Both the position numbers and the translations under genes were made by a program. This document shows positions 31,164 through 39,186 of a DNA stretch of 47,879 nt, piece after piece. Source of the DNA: a virus; IMG/VR virus record IMGVR_UViG_3300017788_000040, positions 1-47,879 of that record. One strand, 5' to 3'. Numbering within the stretch: the first letter of the stretch is position 1; the number at the start of each line of letters is the position of its first letter. Under the pieces are notes generated by a model, which made no database searches, was not told where the DNA came from, and saw only the letters and a program-made list of their open reading frames with translations.

Positions 31164-32002
31164 CATCCAAACCGACCATCTCTGAATATTCCACCTGGAC
31201 GTCCGTCTTTAAATGGAGAGAATACTCGATTATTTTTACGAGCGAGATCAATTTGTTCTTGAGAAGGAACCACATTTGTTCTTACTGCTCCATTTCTTCC
31301 AGCTGGTGGAGTTGAAATTGTTTTATCCAAATCACTTAAATTTGTCACAGGATTTTCAGGAGATCCTAAAGGAGCACTTGTATCAATTTGAGGAGGTAAT
31401 GGTTTCGGCACACCACCAATATTTTGTCCAGGTACAATACCTGTCGTTTTTTTTATTTTTTCTACAACAGATTTTGTAGACCTTTTACTATCCGATTGTA
31501 TATTTTTTTCATTTCCTTTTGCAGGTTGTTGTTTCACCGTTTTTCCCGAAACAACATTATCATTTTGATTAAATTCTTGACTTCCAAGTCCACCAGGTTT
31601 TAGATCTTTAGTAAAACCACTCTTTACTTCAAATCTTCCAGATCCATACCTAATGCCAGAAGTTCTACCAAGAACATTTGTAATCATGGGAACTTGTCTT
31701 TTTTCACCATCCAAAAATTTTCCTAAAACAACATCCCCAGCTGATATTTTTGGAGTTCTTGATCTCCCACCAGCACCAGAACCATCACATGTTCCAAGAG
31801 CACATATGGCATGTGTAATTTCTTCATCCTTTACTGTAGTATCATTTGGATGAAATCCCATTATGGCAACTCTATATCTCCACCCCCATCCACTCAATCC
31901 AGTTAACTGTTCTTTCTGAGAATCAAAAGACAATACTATACCAATCCATTCATTGGTTCCTAATCCATAAAAATTAAAACTAGAAGAAGAAAGAGAGTCC
32001 AT
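31163..32002 (-). CDS. gp5-like baseplate hub protein, OB fold without lysozyme
   Basis: 279 residues. The first 120 residues match the gp5/VgrG OB-fold pattern: EWIGIVLSFD (about 17-26), GWGWRYRVAIMGFHPND, ITHAICALGT, SAGDVVLGKFLDGEKRQVPMI. The rest is low-complexity and polar (GGVPKPLPPQIDTSAPLG) and ends FRDGRFG. T4 gp5 (575 residues) has a lysozyme domain after the OB fold and a beta-helix spike; neither is present here. It lies directly after the gp27-like gene, as expected for a hub pair, sharing one base with its stop. Peptidoglycan degradation must come from another tail protein. Confidence 0.8.
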   Translation of the reverse strand: MDSLSSSSFNFYGLGTNEWIGIVLSFDSQKEQLTGLSGWGWRYRVAIMGFHPNDTTVKDEEITHAICALGTCDGSGAGGRSRTPKISAGDVVLGKFLDGEKRQVPMITNVLGRTSGIRYGSGRFEVKSGFTKDLKPGGLGSQEFNQNDNVVSGKTVKQQPAKGNEKNIQSDSKRSTKSVVEKIKKTTGIVPGQNIGGVPKPLPPQIDTSAPLGSPENPVTNLSDLDKTISTPPAGRNGAVRTNVVPSQEQIDLARKNNRVFSPFKDGRPGGIFRDGRFG

Positions 32003-33327
32003 TAATTACTTTTAGTAAAGTGTAATCCATACGAATCACGAATCAAATTCATTGAAGTGACAGCTTTATATGGTTCAAAATGATGACAAAGACTTTTTAT
32101 TATATATTCTCCACTCTGGCGTTCATCAATTCCTTGTTCTTTATTCGATGATGTGCTTTCTATGTTTAATTTTATTTTATTTCCAGCATCTAAATCTAGA
32201 TTACATGGGACAGTAACTGAATGCGACTGTGAAAATAATATGTTATATCTTGTTACTCCAGCAGCATAGTATAATTCTGGGCTATTATTAATTCCAAGAT
32301 TTGCTTCATTTGCTCCAACATCTAAAATTGCGGTTTGTACTCGATGATATTTTTTTCCTCTTTTAAAATCTGATGCTAATATTCCAGGTAATTTTGGTTT
32401 TTTGGCAAGAGAAGAAAACTTAGGATCATTGACTACAGAAATATCAATCTCAGTGAATTGTAAATTTGATGGATTGAAGAAAATATTTTTAGTAGCATAC
32501 ATTCCAGATCTAATTTGAGATAAAAGACTTTGATCTTTGTTAGTAGTTAAAGACAGAATTTTAAAATTATTAGAAGAATCTTTTAAAGAGAACGAAGATT
32601 GTACGTTACCACGATATTCATACGGAATAGGATACATCTGTTGTTTTATTAATCTATCCGCAGAAATATATTTAAATCCTGTTTTTGTTTCATAGCAAAA
32701 ATATCCTGGGTTTGAAACACTCGCAGGAACTGTTTGTTTCGCTAACATTATTAACAAATCAAATGGTCTTTTTCTCATCCCAGAAAAAGAATATGAATTT
32801 GCTGAAGGGTCTATAGAAATTTTTTTAGGATCAATCGTAAGTGTTTCTCTTAATATTTTTTGAACTGAATCTGTTATTTTTCCTTTATAATTTTTTGTAA
32901 CTCTTGTAGTTTCATTTAACCAAGCAATTCTAGAAACAAATTTTAAAATAATTGTTTCACTAGTTGAATTTTTATCTAAAATAGTCACATCCGTAACATA
33001 AAGTCTCTTAAATGAATCTGTTGAAAAATCTAATGATTTAACTTGTTGTCCAACTCCGGCTTTTATTTTTGCGATAATAATACAACCAACACTTAAAGGA
33101 AGAAAACTATATAAAGATCCTGTCCTTTGTTGAGTATCCTCAGCAGATTTAGCAGCGTCTGTTGTACTTACAATAACTACATTTCCTGTGATATATGGCG
33201 AAAGTATATTTTCATAATAATTAAAACTTATAACTCTAAATTTACCACTATAAATGTCTACAGCATTTGAACCGTCCTGCGAAATTATTTTAAATTCTTC
33301 ATACTTAACTTCTTGTGCTTCTAACAT
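32002..33327 (-). CDS. gp27-like baseplate hub subunit
   Basis: 441 residues. The start (YEEFKIISQDGSNAVDIYSG) and the pattern FNYYENILSPYITGNVVIVS are typical of the first tube-like domain of gp27/gpD-type hub proteins. SFSGMRKRPFDLLIMLAKQT matches the mid-domain where related hub proteins have a P-x-x-L-hydrophobic helix. The C-terminus has a beta domain (VPCNLDLDAGNKIKLNI, GEYIIKSLCHHFEP) that corresponds to the last tube domain. In T4, a gp27 trimer connects the tail tube to the gp5 spike. Overlaps both neighbours by one base, so expression is tightly coupled. Confidence 0.8.
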   Translation of the reverse strand: MLEAQEVKYEEFKIISQDGSNAVDIYSGKFRVISFNYYENILSPYITGNVVIVSTTDAAKSAEDTQQRTGSLYSFLPLSVGCIIIAKIKAGVGQQVKSLDFSTDSFKRLYVTDVTILDKNSTSETIILKFVSRIAWLNETTRVTKNYKGKITDSVQKILRETLTIDPKKISIDPSANSYSFSGMRKRPFDLLIMLAKQTVPASVSNPGYFCYETKTGFKYISADRLIKQQMYPIPYEYRGNVQSSFSLKDSSNNFKILSLTTNKDQSLLSQIRSGMYATKNIFFNPSNLQFTEIDISVVNDPKFSSLAKKPKLPGILASDFKRGKKYHRVQTAILDVGANEANLGINNSPELYYAAGVTRYNILFSQSHSVTVPCNLDLDAGNKIKLNIESTSSNKEQGIDERQSGEYIIKSLCHHFEPYKAVTSMNLIRDSYGLHFTKSN

Positions 33328-34991
33328 TATGGTATCCCCTGTAGTAGATTTGACTTGCCTCTATTATTCCAGTCAAAAATTGAAGACAATGGTTGTGGTT
33401 GATTAGATTGAGGAGTTCCATTTCCATATCCAGAACCACCAGGTCCTATTACAGGTTGAATAAGAATTCTCGATTCTAATTCACCAAGTGGCACTGATAT
33501 TGGACGAGCGCCATTTGATCTTTCTACTGGAGAAATTCTAGGATTAGAAGTTCCGGGTCTTTCAAGAATTTTAAGTAAATCAGAAGCACTAGAAGCAACC
33601 GGATCTTTTTGCTGAATTTGACGTTTTACTAGTTCTTTTTCATTTCTAGGACCAGAATTTAAATGTGCTAAGAAATACTTTTTACCATTTTTATCTTGAA
33701 TAACAACCACATTTCCATATCCAGCAAAACGATCATCTGTACCCATCTTAACATATCCAACATATTTCAATCCACCAGTTAATGAAATTGGTTGGTTTGG
33801 TTCTCCAGAGTAATCTTCTCCCGCATGATAACTTTGAGTAGATTCTCTCCATCCAATAGGTGATTCAAAACGTAGTCTTCTAGTCATTGATACACCACTA
33901 ACTAGAATATTATTTTTAACGTTTGCTGGTATTGCCTCTCCACCTTTTGAATAACTTTCAATATGAATATGAGGTCCAGTGCTTTGACCGGTAGATCCTA
34001 AAGTTCCTATAACCTCAGTTTTATCAACATCAATTGGAGTAGAATATGGATCAAATGGAGTTCTCTCTCCAGGGGGACCAGGGGGCAAATCGTCATTATT
34101 TGGTTTTAAAATACCATCAAATTTTTTTAGTCCTTTTAAGACTTTAACTATCTCTTCAAATTTGTTTATATTATTATCATATACTTTAATACTTTCAGAA
34201 TTTTCATTAGATGATTTTGCGAATAACTTTATAGGATTAGTTTTATCATTTCCAACAGAAGACCTTTTGGGTTGTTGATTTGCTTGAGATTGTGAATTAA
34301 CAGAACCTCCTGTTTTTCTTTTTTGTATTTTTAAATTATTACTGGAATCAGCAATAGGTTGAGAAGATACTGGAGATGATTGTAGAGGTGAAATTTCTGA
34401 AGGAGTTGTTGCTGGATACATCGATCCAGGAACTACAGGAGTAAAAGGTATATTTGGAACTGTCACCTCATCACTATTTCCCATTTCACGATCGAGATTT
34501 TTTAATTCTTTTTCAGATTGATCTATATTTTTTTTAGAACTTTCTGGATTGAAAATAGAAGAAATACTATTATAAACAGATCCTATTCCAGTTGCTATTG
34601 CCCCAAATGCAGCAATTGTACCAGTCACAACTGGTCCAACAGTTTTTAAAAATGAAGAAATATTATCAATAATTTGGGGTAGTTTTTCTATAATAAATCC
34701 AAGAAGTAAGTATCCAAAGAAATTTAAAATACGATCTTTAATACTACTTACCATTCCAGTGAGATTTTTTAAAATTTTTGTCCCGATTCCTAATTTCGAT
34801 TCAGTTTTTGTTTCTATCTTTTTTTCTTTCTCAATTCTTTTTTTCTCTTCAACCTGCTTACTAATTAATAAACTTTTTTTAGCATCAATTCTTCGAATTT
34901 TACTATTAGAATCAGTTAAAAAACTTTTAATATTAGTAACATTTAACTTTAATTTTTCTATTTGAGAAGGAGTTGTTTTTAGATCTTCCAT
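33327..34991 (-). CDS. Tail hub protein with circularly permuted M23 peptidase
   Basis: 554 residues. Residues 40-70 are a charged coiled coil; 85-140 are two hydrophobic segments (FFGYLLLGFIIEKL, VTGTIAAFGAIATGIG). A polar linker with poly-Pro (PPGPPGER) follows. Then come all motifs of a LytM/M23 zinc endopeptidase, in permuted order: VIGTLGSTGQSTGPHIHIE (327-345, with the HxH pair H341/H343), HAGED (389-393, the HxxxD ligands), GYGNVVVIQ, and FLAHLN (440-445, the active-site H443). In canonical enzymes HxxxD and HL come before HxH. The protein shares its N-terminal design with the gene upstream. It is the likely tail-tip peptidoglycan hydrolase. Confidence 0.82.
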   Translation of the reverse strand: MEDLKTTPSQIEKLKLNVTNIKSFLTDSNSKIRRIDAKKSLLISKQVEEKKRIEKEKKIETKTESKLGIGTKILKNLTGMVSSIKDRILNFFGYLLLGFIIEKLPQIIDNISSFLKTVGPVVTGTIAAFGAIATGIGSVYNSISSIFNPESSKKNIDQSEKELKNLDREMGNSDEVTVPNIPFTPVVPGSMYPATTPSEISPLQSSPVSSQPIADSSNNLKIQKRKTGGSVNSQSQANQQPKRSSVGNDKTNPIKLFAKSSNENSESIKVYDNNINKFEEIVKVLKGLKKFDGILKPNNDDLPPGPPGERTPFDPYSTPIDVDKTEVIGTLGSTGQSTGPHIHIESYSKGGEAIPANVKNNILVSGVSMTRRLRFESPIGWRESTQSYHAGEDYSGEPNQPISLTGGLKYVGYVKMGTDDRFAGYGNVVVIQDKNGKKYFLAHLNSGPRNEKELVKRQIQQKDPVASSASDLLKILERPGTSNPRISPVERSNGARPISVPLGELESRILIQPVIGPGGSGYGNGTPQSNQPQPLSSIFDWNNRGKSNLLQGIP

Positions 34992-34994
34992 TTA

Positions 34995-36899
34995 TCAACC
35001 TCCATATATTCCCAATTCCATCATCGCATACCCAATATAAAAATTAGATGGATCTTCAGCATCAACAATTGGTAATGAACTACCACCATCAGCAGATTCA
35101 TTACTCATAGTTGAAGAAACCTGTTGAGCACCAGATCCCCCCATTTGAATGGGAGGTAAAACAGATATTGTTGATGAAGACCTTGGTGATTTAGTTAAAG
35201 TTTTTGTCACCATTCTTGGTTGTCTAAGATTGACATTAATTTCACCAACAAAGTCCATTGGTTCATTAGATTTAGATAATGGTTTCATTAAATTATTAAT
35301 ATTCATTCTTGGCATTGAAGTTGGGAGTGATTTACCTCCACCAGTACCATAAATGCTTTCATACAATTCGGGATTAGTTTCTTTAAGTTTAATTTTTTTA
35401 ACAAAATCATCATAATCTTTCAAAACAGTTTCAAATTTTTCATTTGCCGATTTAAATATTTCATTATTTTGCTCCTGTTTTTTAAGAGCATCTATCATCT
35501 TTTGATAAAGTTGTCCTCCACTATAAATCATATCGTCAATAAAAGGTCCATATCTTTTACTTTCTTCTTTTGGAATAATTTTTTCACCAGGAGTTCCTAA
35601 AAGTGGAACAATATCTTTATTAACATTTGGACCAGGTATCGTCCCACCATTATTGAATTCTAATTCTGGTTGTTTCCCCTCTTCTGAAGCATCTTTTCCA
35701 GGTCCAACAATAGCATCATAAAGACTGCCACCAACAAAATCACCTAAAATTCCACCAAGAATTGTTCCAGCTGGTCCAAGCAATGTTCCAAGAGCACCAC
35801 CTAAACCAGCTCCAACTGCCTTTGCAGCAGCACGTCCTATTGGTTCACCTAAAGCAAGAGAAACAGCAAAATCAATTAAGGCACCAAAAATGGGTATTCT
35901 TTTAAATACTGGTCTAAGAAAACCCATAATACCTTTAGCACCTGGACCCATGCCAATTGCCTTAAGCATATTTCTTCCTAGTTGTCCCCCAGCAACATCA
36001 ACTCTTTGTAGTGTTTTACCAATTGGCGATTTTGTTCTTTTAACTACATCAACTCCTTCATGTATTAGTCCTCCAGAACCAGGTTTAGCTCTGGTAACTC
36101 TTTCCATTTCAACTGATATTCCTCTTCTTCCTCCTTGATTATTTCTAAAAAGTCCTCCACCTTTTTTTCCATTTTCACTTAAAAGATTGCCATCGGCAGA
36201 TTTACCTCGATTAAAACCACTAACAAATTTTCCAACAGCTTTAAGAGCACGATATAGTTTTACTATTTTACGAACAACTCTATAAACTAATACTCCACCT
36301 AAGATCATAAGCAAAGTATTTGAATGCTTCTCTAAGAAATCAAAAAATCCTTGTATTTTTTTAATATTAACTGGATTGCTTAACCATTTTACAGCCTGAT
36401 TTATTACAAAACCAGTAACCAATGATCCAAAAAACTGAATCAATCTATCGAATATATTTTTTATTGGTGAAGTAATTTTATCAACCTGCTTTCCTATTAC
36501 TTGACCAAGTTTATTTGTAGATTCAATGCCCTCTTCTGCTTTTTCTCTTTTTCTTTTATCGGAAGAAATTCTTATCTTCTTTGTGTTTTCTTCTTCTTTT
36601 GCTATTCTATATGAAAAATCTAAAGAAAGTTGCTTTTGAATTTCTACGAGAGTATTGTTAATTTCTTCTAAAGCATTAGAAACAGGTTCTTTAGGTTGGA
36701 TTGGTGAGGATAAAACCCTTCCAGCTGGTCCTATTCCTGCGTTTTTCCCTAAAGATCCAATCGGTAATTTAATTGTCGATACTCTTAATTTAGCAGTTGT
36801 TGTAGCACCACGAATTACGGCAGAAGAAATATTCTGCTTACTCAACTTAGGTTGAGATTTTAATGATGGTGCTCTATAGATTTGACTGCTAAATTCCAC
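34995..36899 (-). CDS. Probable tail tape-measure protein (gp29 position)
   Basis: 634 residues, GTG start at 36899 overlapping the upstream gene by 11 bases. A coiled-coil region (residues 75-140, EEINNTLVEIQKQLSLDF) is followed by hydrophobic segments (FFGSLVTGFVINQAVKWL at 156-173; NTLLMILGGVLVYRVVRKI at 194-212) and a Gly/Ala-rich hydrophobic region (about 325-395, AAAKAVGAGLGGALGTLLG). This composition is usual for tape-measure proteins, and T4 gp29 is of similar length (590). It follows the gp26-like/58-residue pair that looks like a tail-assembly chaperone system, the standard position for a tape measure. The downstream M23 protein has a similar N-terminal segment, so either could serve this role. 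Confidence 0.65.
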   Translation of the reverse strand: MEFSSQIYRAPSLKSQPKLSKQNISSAVIRGATTTAKLRVSTIKLPIGSLGKNAGIGPAGRVLSSPIQPKEPVSNALEEINNTLVEIQKQLSLDFSYRIAKEEENTKKIRISSDKRKREKAEEGIESTNKLGQVIGKQVDKITSPIKNIFDRLIQFFGSLVTGFVINQAVKWLSNPVNIKKIQGFFDFLEKHSNTLLMILGGVLVYRVVRKIVKLYRALKAVGKFVSGFNRGKSADGNLLSENGKKGGGLFRNNQGGRRGISVEMERVTRAKPGSGGLIHEGVDVVKRTKSPIGKTLQRVDVAGGQLGRNMLKAIGMGPGAKGIMGFLRPVFKRIPIFGALIDFAVSLALGEPIGRAAAKAVGAGLGGALGTLLGPAGTILGGILGDFVGGSLYDAIVGPGKDASEEGKQPELEFNNGGTIPGPNVNKDIVPLLGTPGEKIIPKEESKRYGPFIDDMIYSGGQLYQKMIDALKKQEQNNEIFKSANEKFETVLKDYDDFVKKIKLKETNPELYESIYGTGGGKSLPTSMPRMNINNLMKPLSKSNEPMDFVGEINVNLRQPRMVTKTLTKSPRSSSTISVLPPIQMGGSGAQQVSSTMSNESADGGSSLPIVDAEDPSNFYIGYAMMELGIYGG

Positions 36900-37065
36900 T
36901 CTGTTGTTGTTTTAGATTTTCTTCCTCAATGTACTGTTGGAGAAGAGTTACATAAATTTCCCTCTCCCACGGTATCATATTCTCAAGCTCTGTCAAACTA
37001 TATTTATGGTGCTGAATGAGAGCAAAGTTTGTTTTATAATAATTTTCTAAACTCTCATGAGCCAT
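36889..37065 (-). CDS. 58-residue chaperone-like protein, likely frameshift product
   Basis: 58 codons from the ATG at 37065, two bases after the gp26-like stop. It begins MAHESLENYYKTNFALIQHH and has LTELENMIPWEREIYVTLL and a charged tail (EEENLKQQQ). The helical pattern with NM-x-P-W-x-R-x-x-Y is typical of the second part of tail assembly chaperones (the T part of lambda G-T). There is no ribosome-binding site before the ATG; the sequence there is T-rich. The frame is open upstream through the slippery heptamer at 37074-37080, so it can be translated as a -1 extension of the gp26-like protein. It may fill the place of T4 gp51. Confidence 0.75.
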   Translation of the reverse strand: MAHESLENYYKTNFALIQHHKYSLTELENMIPWEREIYVTLLQQYIEEENLKQQQSGI

Positions 37066-37067
37066 AG

Positions 37068-37790
37068 CTAACTGAAAAAAGATGCTAACCCTTCTAAAAC
37101 AACTTCACTTTCAACATTTGTTTCTGGATTTATAACTTTAACAGTATGAGAAAGTTTTGGCATTGTATTGAAAAATTCTTCAATTTGTTTGAACTGTTTT
37201 GTATTCATCTGCTCTACAAATTCTTGTAATTCTTTTTTAGTACAATCAGAAGAAGACCAAGATTCTTCTTCATTAAATACTTGACCGATACAAGAAACAA
37301 TTACATCTAAAGATTTATCAACTTCACTACCCGTATTATTATACTCAAAGTTGTTTTCAATAAATTCAGATAATGAAGGATATTTCATTTGAATCGATAG
37401 ACTATCATCTAATTTAATTATACTTGAATGATTTGGATTTTTTTGAACCTTTATGGATTCCAAATCAATTTCAATCTTAACTTTTGTAGTATTATCATCT
37501 GGACAAGTTATATTAACTTCTACAGTTTCACCAACAGATCTAGCACGGATATTTAAAAATAGGTATTCAATATCAAATGTAGATAATTCGTTAATTTTTA
37601 TTCCCTTTGTAAGGATACATTCTGTAATTACGGTTTTAATAGCGTTAGAAATCTGCTTCATATCTTCAGATTCAAGCGCCATGATGAGAATTTTTTCTTC
37701 TCTAACTAGAAAAGGTCTATACTTAATTTTCTTTCCAGTAGAGGGCAATTCCAACTCATATGTTGGTGCGGATATTTTTGGTAAAGGCAT
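37068..37790 (-). CDS. gp26-like baseplate hub protein / assembly chaperone
   Basis: 240 residues, MPLPKISAPTYELELPSTGK onward, matching the T4 baseplate (gp26, PF12322) family in length and pattern: KKIKYRPFLVREEKILIMA, then KTVITECI and FDIEYLFLNIRARSVGE, and a C-terminal region with ELQEFVEQMNTKQFKQIEEF. In T4, gp26 is a hub/assembly factor; relatives in other phages act as tail assembly chaperones. The position upstream of the tape-measure-like gene and the slippery site at its end support the chaperone view. An AATAAATA late motif lies 28 bases upstream. Confidence 0.85.
   Translation of the reverse strand: MPLPKISAPTYELELPSTGKKIKYRPFLVREEKILIMALESEDMKQISNAIKTVITECILTKGIKINELSTFDIEYLFLNIRARSVGETVEVNITCPDDNTTKVKIEIDLESIKVQKNPNHSSIIKLDDSLSIQMKYPSLSEFIENNFEYNNTGSEVDKSLDVIVSCIGQVFNEEESWSSSDCTKKELQEFVEQMNTKQFKQIEEFFNTMPKLSHTVKVINPETNVESEVVLEGLASFFS
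37074..37080 (-). other. Candidate -1 frameshift site TTTTTTC
   Basis: On the minus strand the gp26-like gene ends GCA TCT TTT TTC AGT TAG. The heptamer T-TTT-TTC fits X-XXY-YYZ in the zero frame. A -1 slip gives CAG TTA GCT ATG GCT and continues into the 58-residue frame without a stop, producing a fusion of about 300 residues. Confidence 0.6.
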
Positions 37791-37817
37791 AATAACCTAT
37801 AGAACTTCAGTTACGAT

Positions 37818-37825
37818 TATTTATT
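37818..37825 (-). promoter_or_regulatory. T4-type late promoter motif AATAAATA
   Basis: AATAAATA on the minus strand, 28 bases before the ATG at 37790, overlapping the TAA stop of the gp54-like gene. Confidence 0.6.
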
Positions 37826-38708
37826 ATCTTTCTCTTGGTCCTTTCACCGATGAAGTTGCTGATTCTCTTGCTCTGTTAATATTAGAATTTCCTTCAGAAA
37901 CTCCTTGGAAATAAGATTCATAATAAGACTCATTTGATCCACTCCACCACTTAGGAACTTCCACAGGTTCTCCAAGAGGTCCGATTGGTGGAACAGAAGG
38001 TGTTTCTGGTTGAGGTTGAACAGGAGTTTCACCAGATCCTGTTGTTGAAGATCCAGTTGAATTTCCTCTTCCTTGAACAATAATATACCTATCATAAGCA
38101 AAAGTAACAGTTACTTTTAAAAGATCTGCTGCTCCGTAAGAAACTGGAATAGCACCCATAGATTTGGGAAAAACATTATAAAATTGATACGTTAACATTG
38201 AAGATCCTTGTTTTGTAGTATCTTTTTCAAATTTTGTAATATAAAGAGTATCTGTCTTATATCCAGTATCTCCCAAAGGATAATTAAATCTTCTAAAGTA
38301 GTTTGGATTTGTTTGACCAAACTTTTGATTATTATTACCAGAAATATAATCCATCCATCCTTCAAAAACTTTAATCATTTGATAATTTTTATCAACATAA
38401 AAAGTAAAATCAGTATCTACATATAACCGTGTATGAGCATATTGCTCATTTATTCCATGAAAATTATCTTTAACTTCGGCAGTGGCAAAAGAACTTGTTG
38501 GTAGTGTTGCATCAGAACACATCAATCCTGCCTGTTCACTGATCCATCTTCCAGGAACACCATAATTTTTTTCAATATATCCAAGCACTGGTTTTTTAAT
38601 TCCTGCGATATAGACTTGATAATAATTACTAAAAGATGGTTTAGAAATGTCCCTCGATTTGAGGACATTCATTTTAGGTTCTTGAACAAGATTTTTTGGC
38701 GATGCCAT
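37824..38708 (-). CDS. gp54-like baseplate tail-tube initiator
   Basis: 294 residues. The pattern SFATAEVKDNFHGINEQYAH (about 73-92), LYVDTDFTFYVDKNYQMIKVF and TLYITKFEKDTTKQG follows the tail-tube/gp54 fold, in which a tube-like beta barrel starts the tail tube on the baseplate; T4 gp54 is 320 residues. SMLTYQFYNVFPKSMGAIPV is a typical tube-protein stretch. The C-terminal 80 residues are a polar, Pro-rich tail (ETPVQPQPETPSVPPIG). It is transcribed divergently from gp4 within an 11-base inverted repeat. A tail-tube paralogue role (gp19) is unlikely because the tail is longer than in gp19. Confidence 0.75.
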   Translation of the reverse strand: MASPKNLVQEPKMNVLKSRDISKPSFSNYYQVYIAGIKKPVLGYIEKNYGVPGRWISEQAGLMCSDATLPTSSFATAEVKDNFHGINEQYAHTRLYVDTDFTFYVDKNYQMIKVFEGWMDYISGNNNQKFGQTNPNYFRRFNYPLGDTGYKTDTLYITKFEKDTTKQGSSMLTYQFYNVFPKSMGAIPVSYGAADLLKVTVTFAYDRYIIVQGRGNSTGSSTTGSGETPVQPQPETPSVPPIGPLGEPVEVPKWWSGSNESYYESYFQGVSEGNSNINRARESATSSVKGPRER

Positions 38709-38751
38709 CTAAATATCTTTTATGGAGTCTTAATCATTAAATATTTAGATG
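38706..38751. promoter_or_regulatory. Divergent control region with inverted repeat
   Basis: CATCTAAATAT (38706-38716) and ATATTTAGATG (38741-38751) are a perfect 11-base inverted repeat. Each arm contains the start codon of one divergent gene (gp54-like to the left, gp4 to the right), so both genes begin ATATTTAG-ATG. The 24 bases between hold no clear NATAAATA or sigma70 promoter. Confidence 0.55.
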
Positions 38752-39186
38752 TCATATAAAGGAAAATATCAACCATCATATCCAAGCAAATATAAAGGAG
38801 ATCCAACAAATATCATTTATAGATCTCTTTGGGAGAGAAAATTTATGGTATATTGTGATCTAAATGAAAATATTTTAGAGTGGGGGAGTGAAGAAATCGC
38901 TCTACCATATCGTTCCCCAATCGACAACAAAATACATAGATATTTTCCAGATTTTTATATCAAAGTAAGAGAACAAACAGGTCAAATTAAAAAATATATT
39001 ATTGAAATAAAACCAAAGAAACAAACTATAGAACCAAAAATTCAAAAAAGAAAAACGAAAGGATATATCTATGAAGTTTATGAATATGCTAAAAATCAGG
39101 CAAAATGGAAAGCAGCTAAAGAGTTTTGCCAGGATCGTATGTGGGAATTTAAAGTTTTAACCGAAGAAGAACTTGGTATTAAGTAA
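38749..39186 (+). CDS. gp4-like head completion nuclease
   Basis: 145 residues on the plus strand. PD-(D/E)XK-type residues are visible: E29 (SLWERKFMVYCD), D68 (YFPDFYIK) and E86-x-K88 (YIIEIKPKKQ). This is the T4 gp4 (head completion, formerly 50) pattern, related to TnsA-type endonucleases. Gp4 closes the DNA-filled head before the tail joins. A basic stretch (KRKTKGYIYEVY) follows. The stop overlaps the start of the next gene (TAATG). It is the first of four plus-strand genes. Confidence 0.85.
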   Translation: MSYKGKYQPSYPSKYKGDPTNIIYRSLWERKFMVYCDLNENILEWGSEEIALPYRSPIDNKIHRYFPDFYIKVREQTGQIKKYIIEIKPKKQTIEPKIQKRKTKGYIYEVYEYAKNQAKWKAAKEFCQDRMWEFKVLTEEELGIK

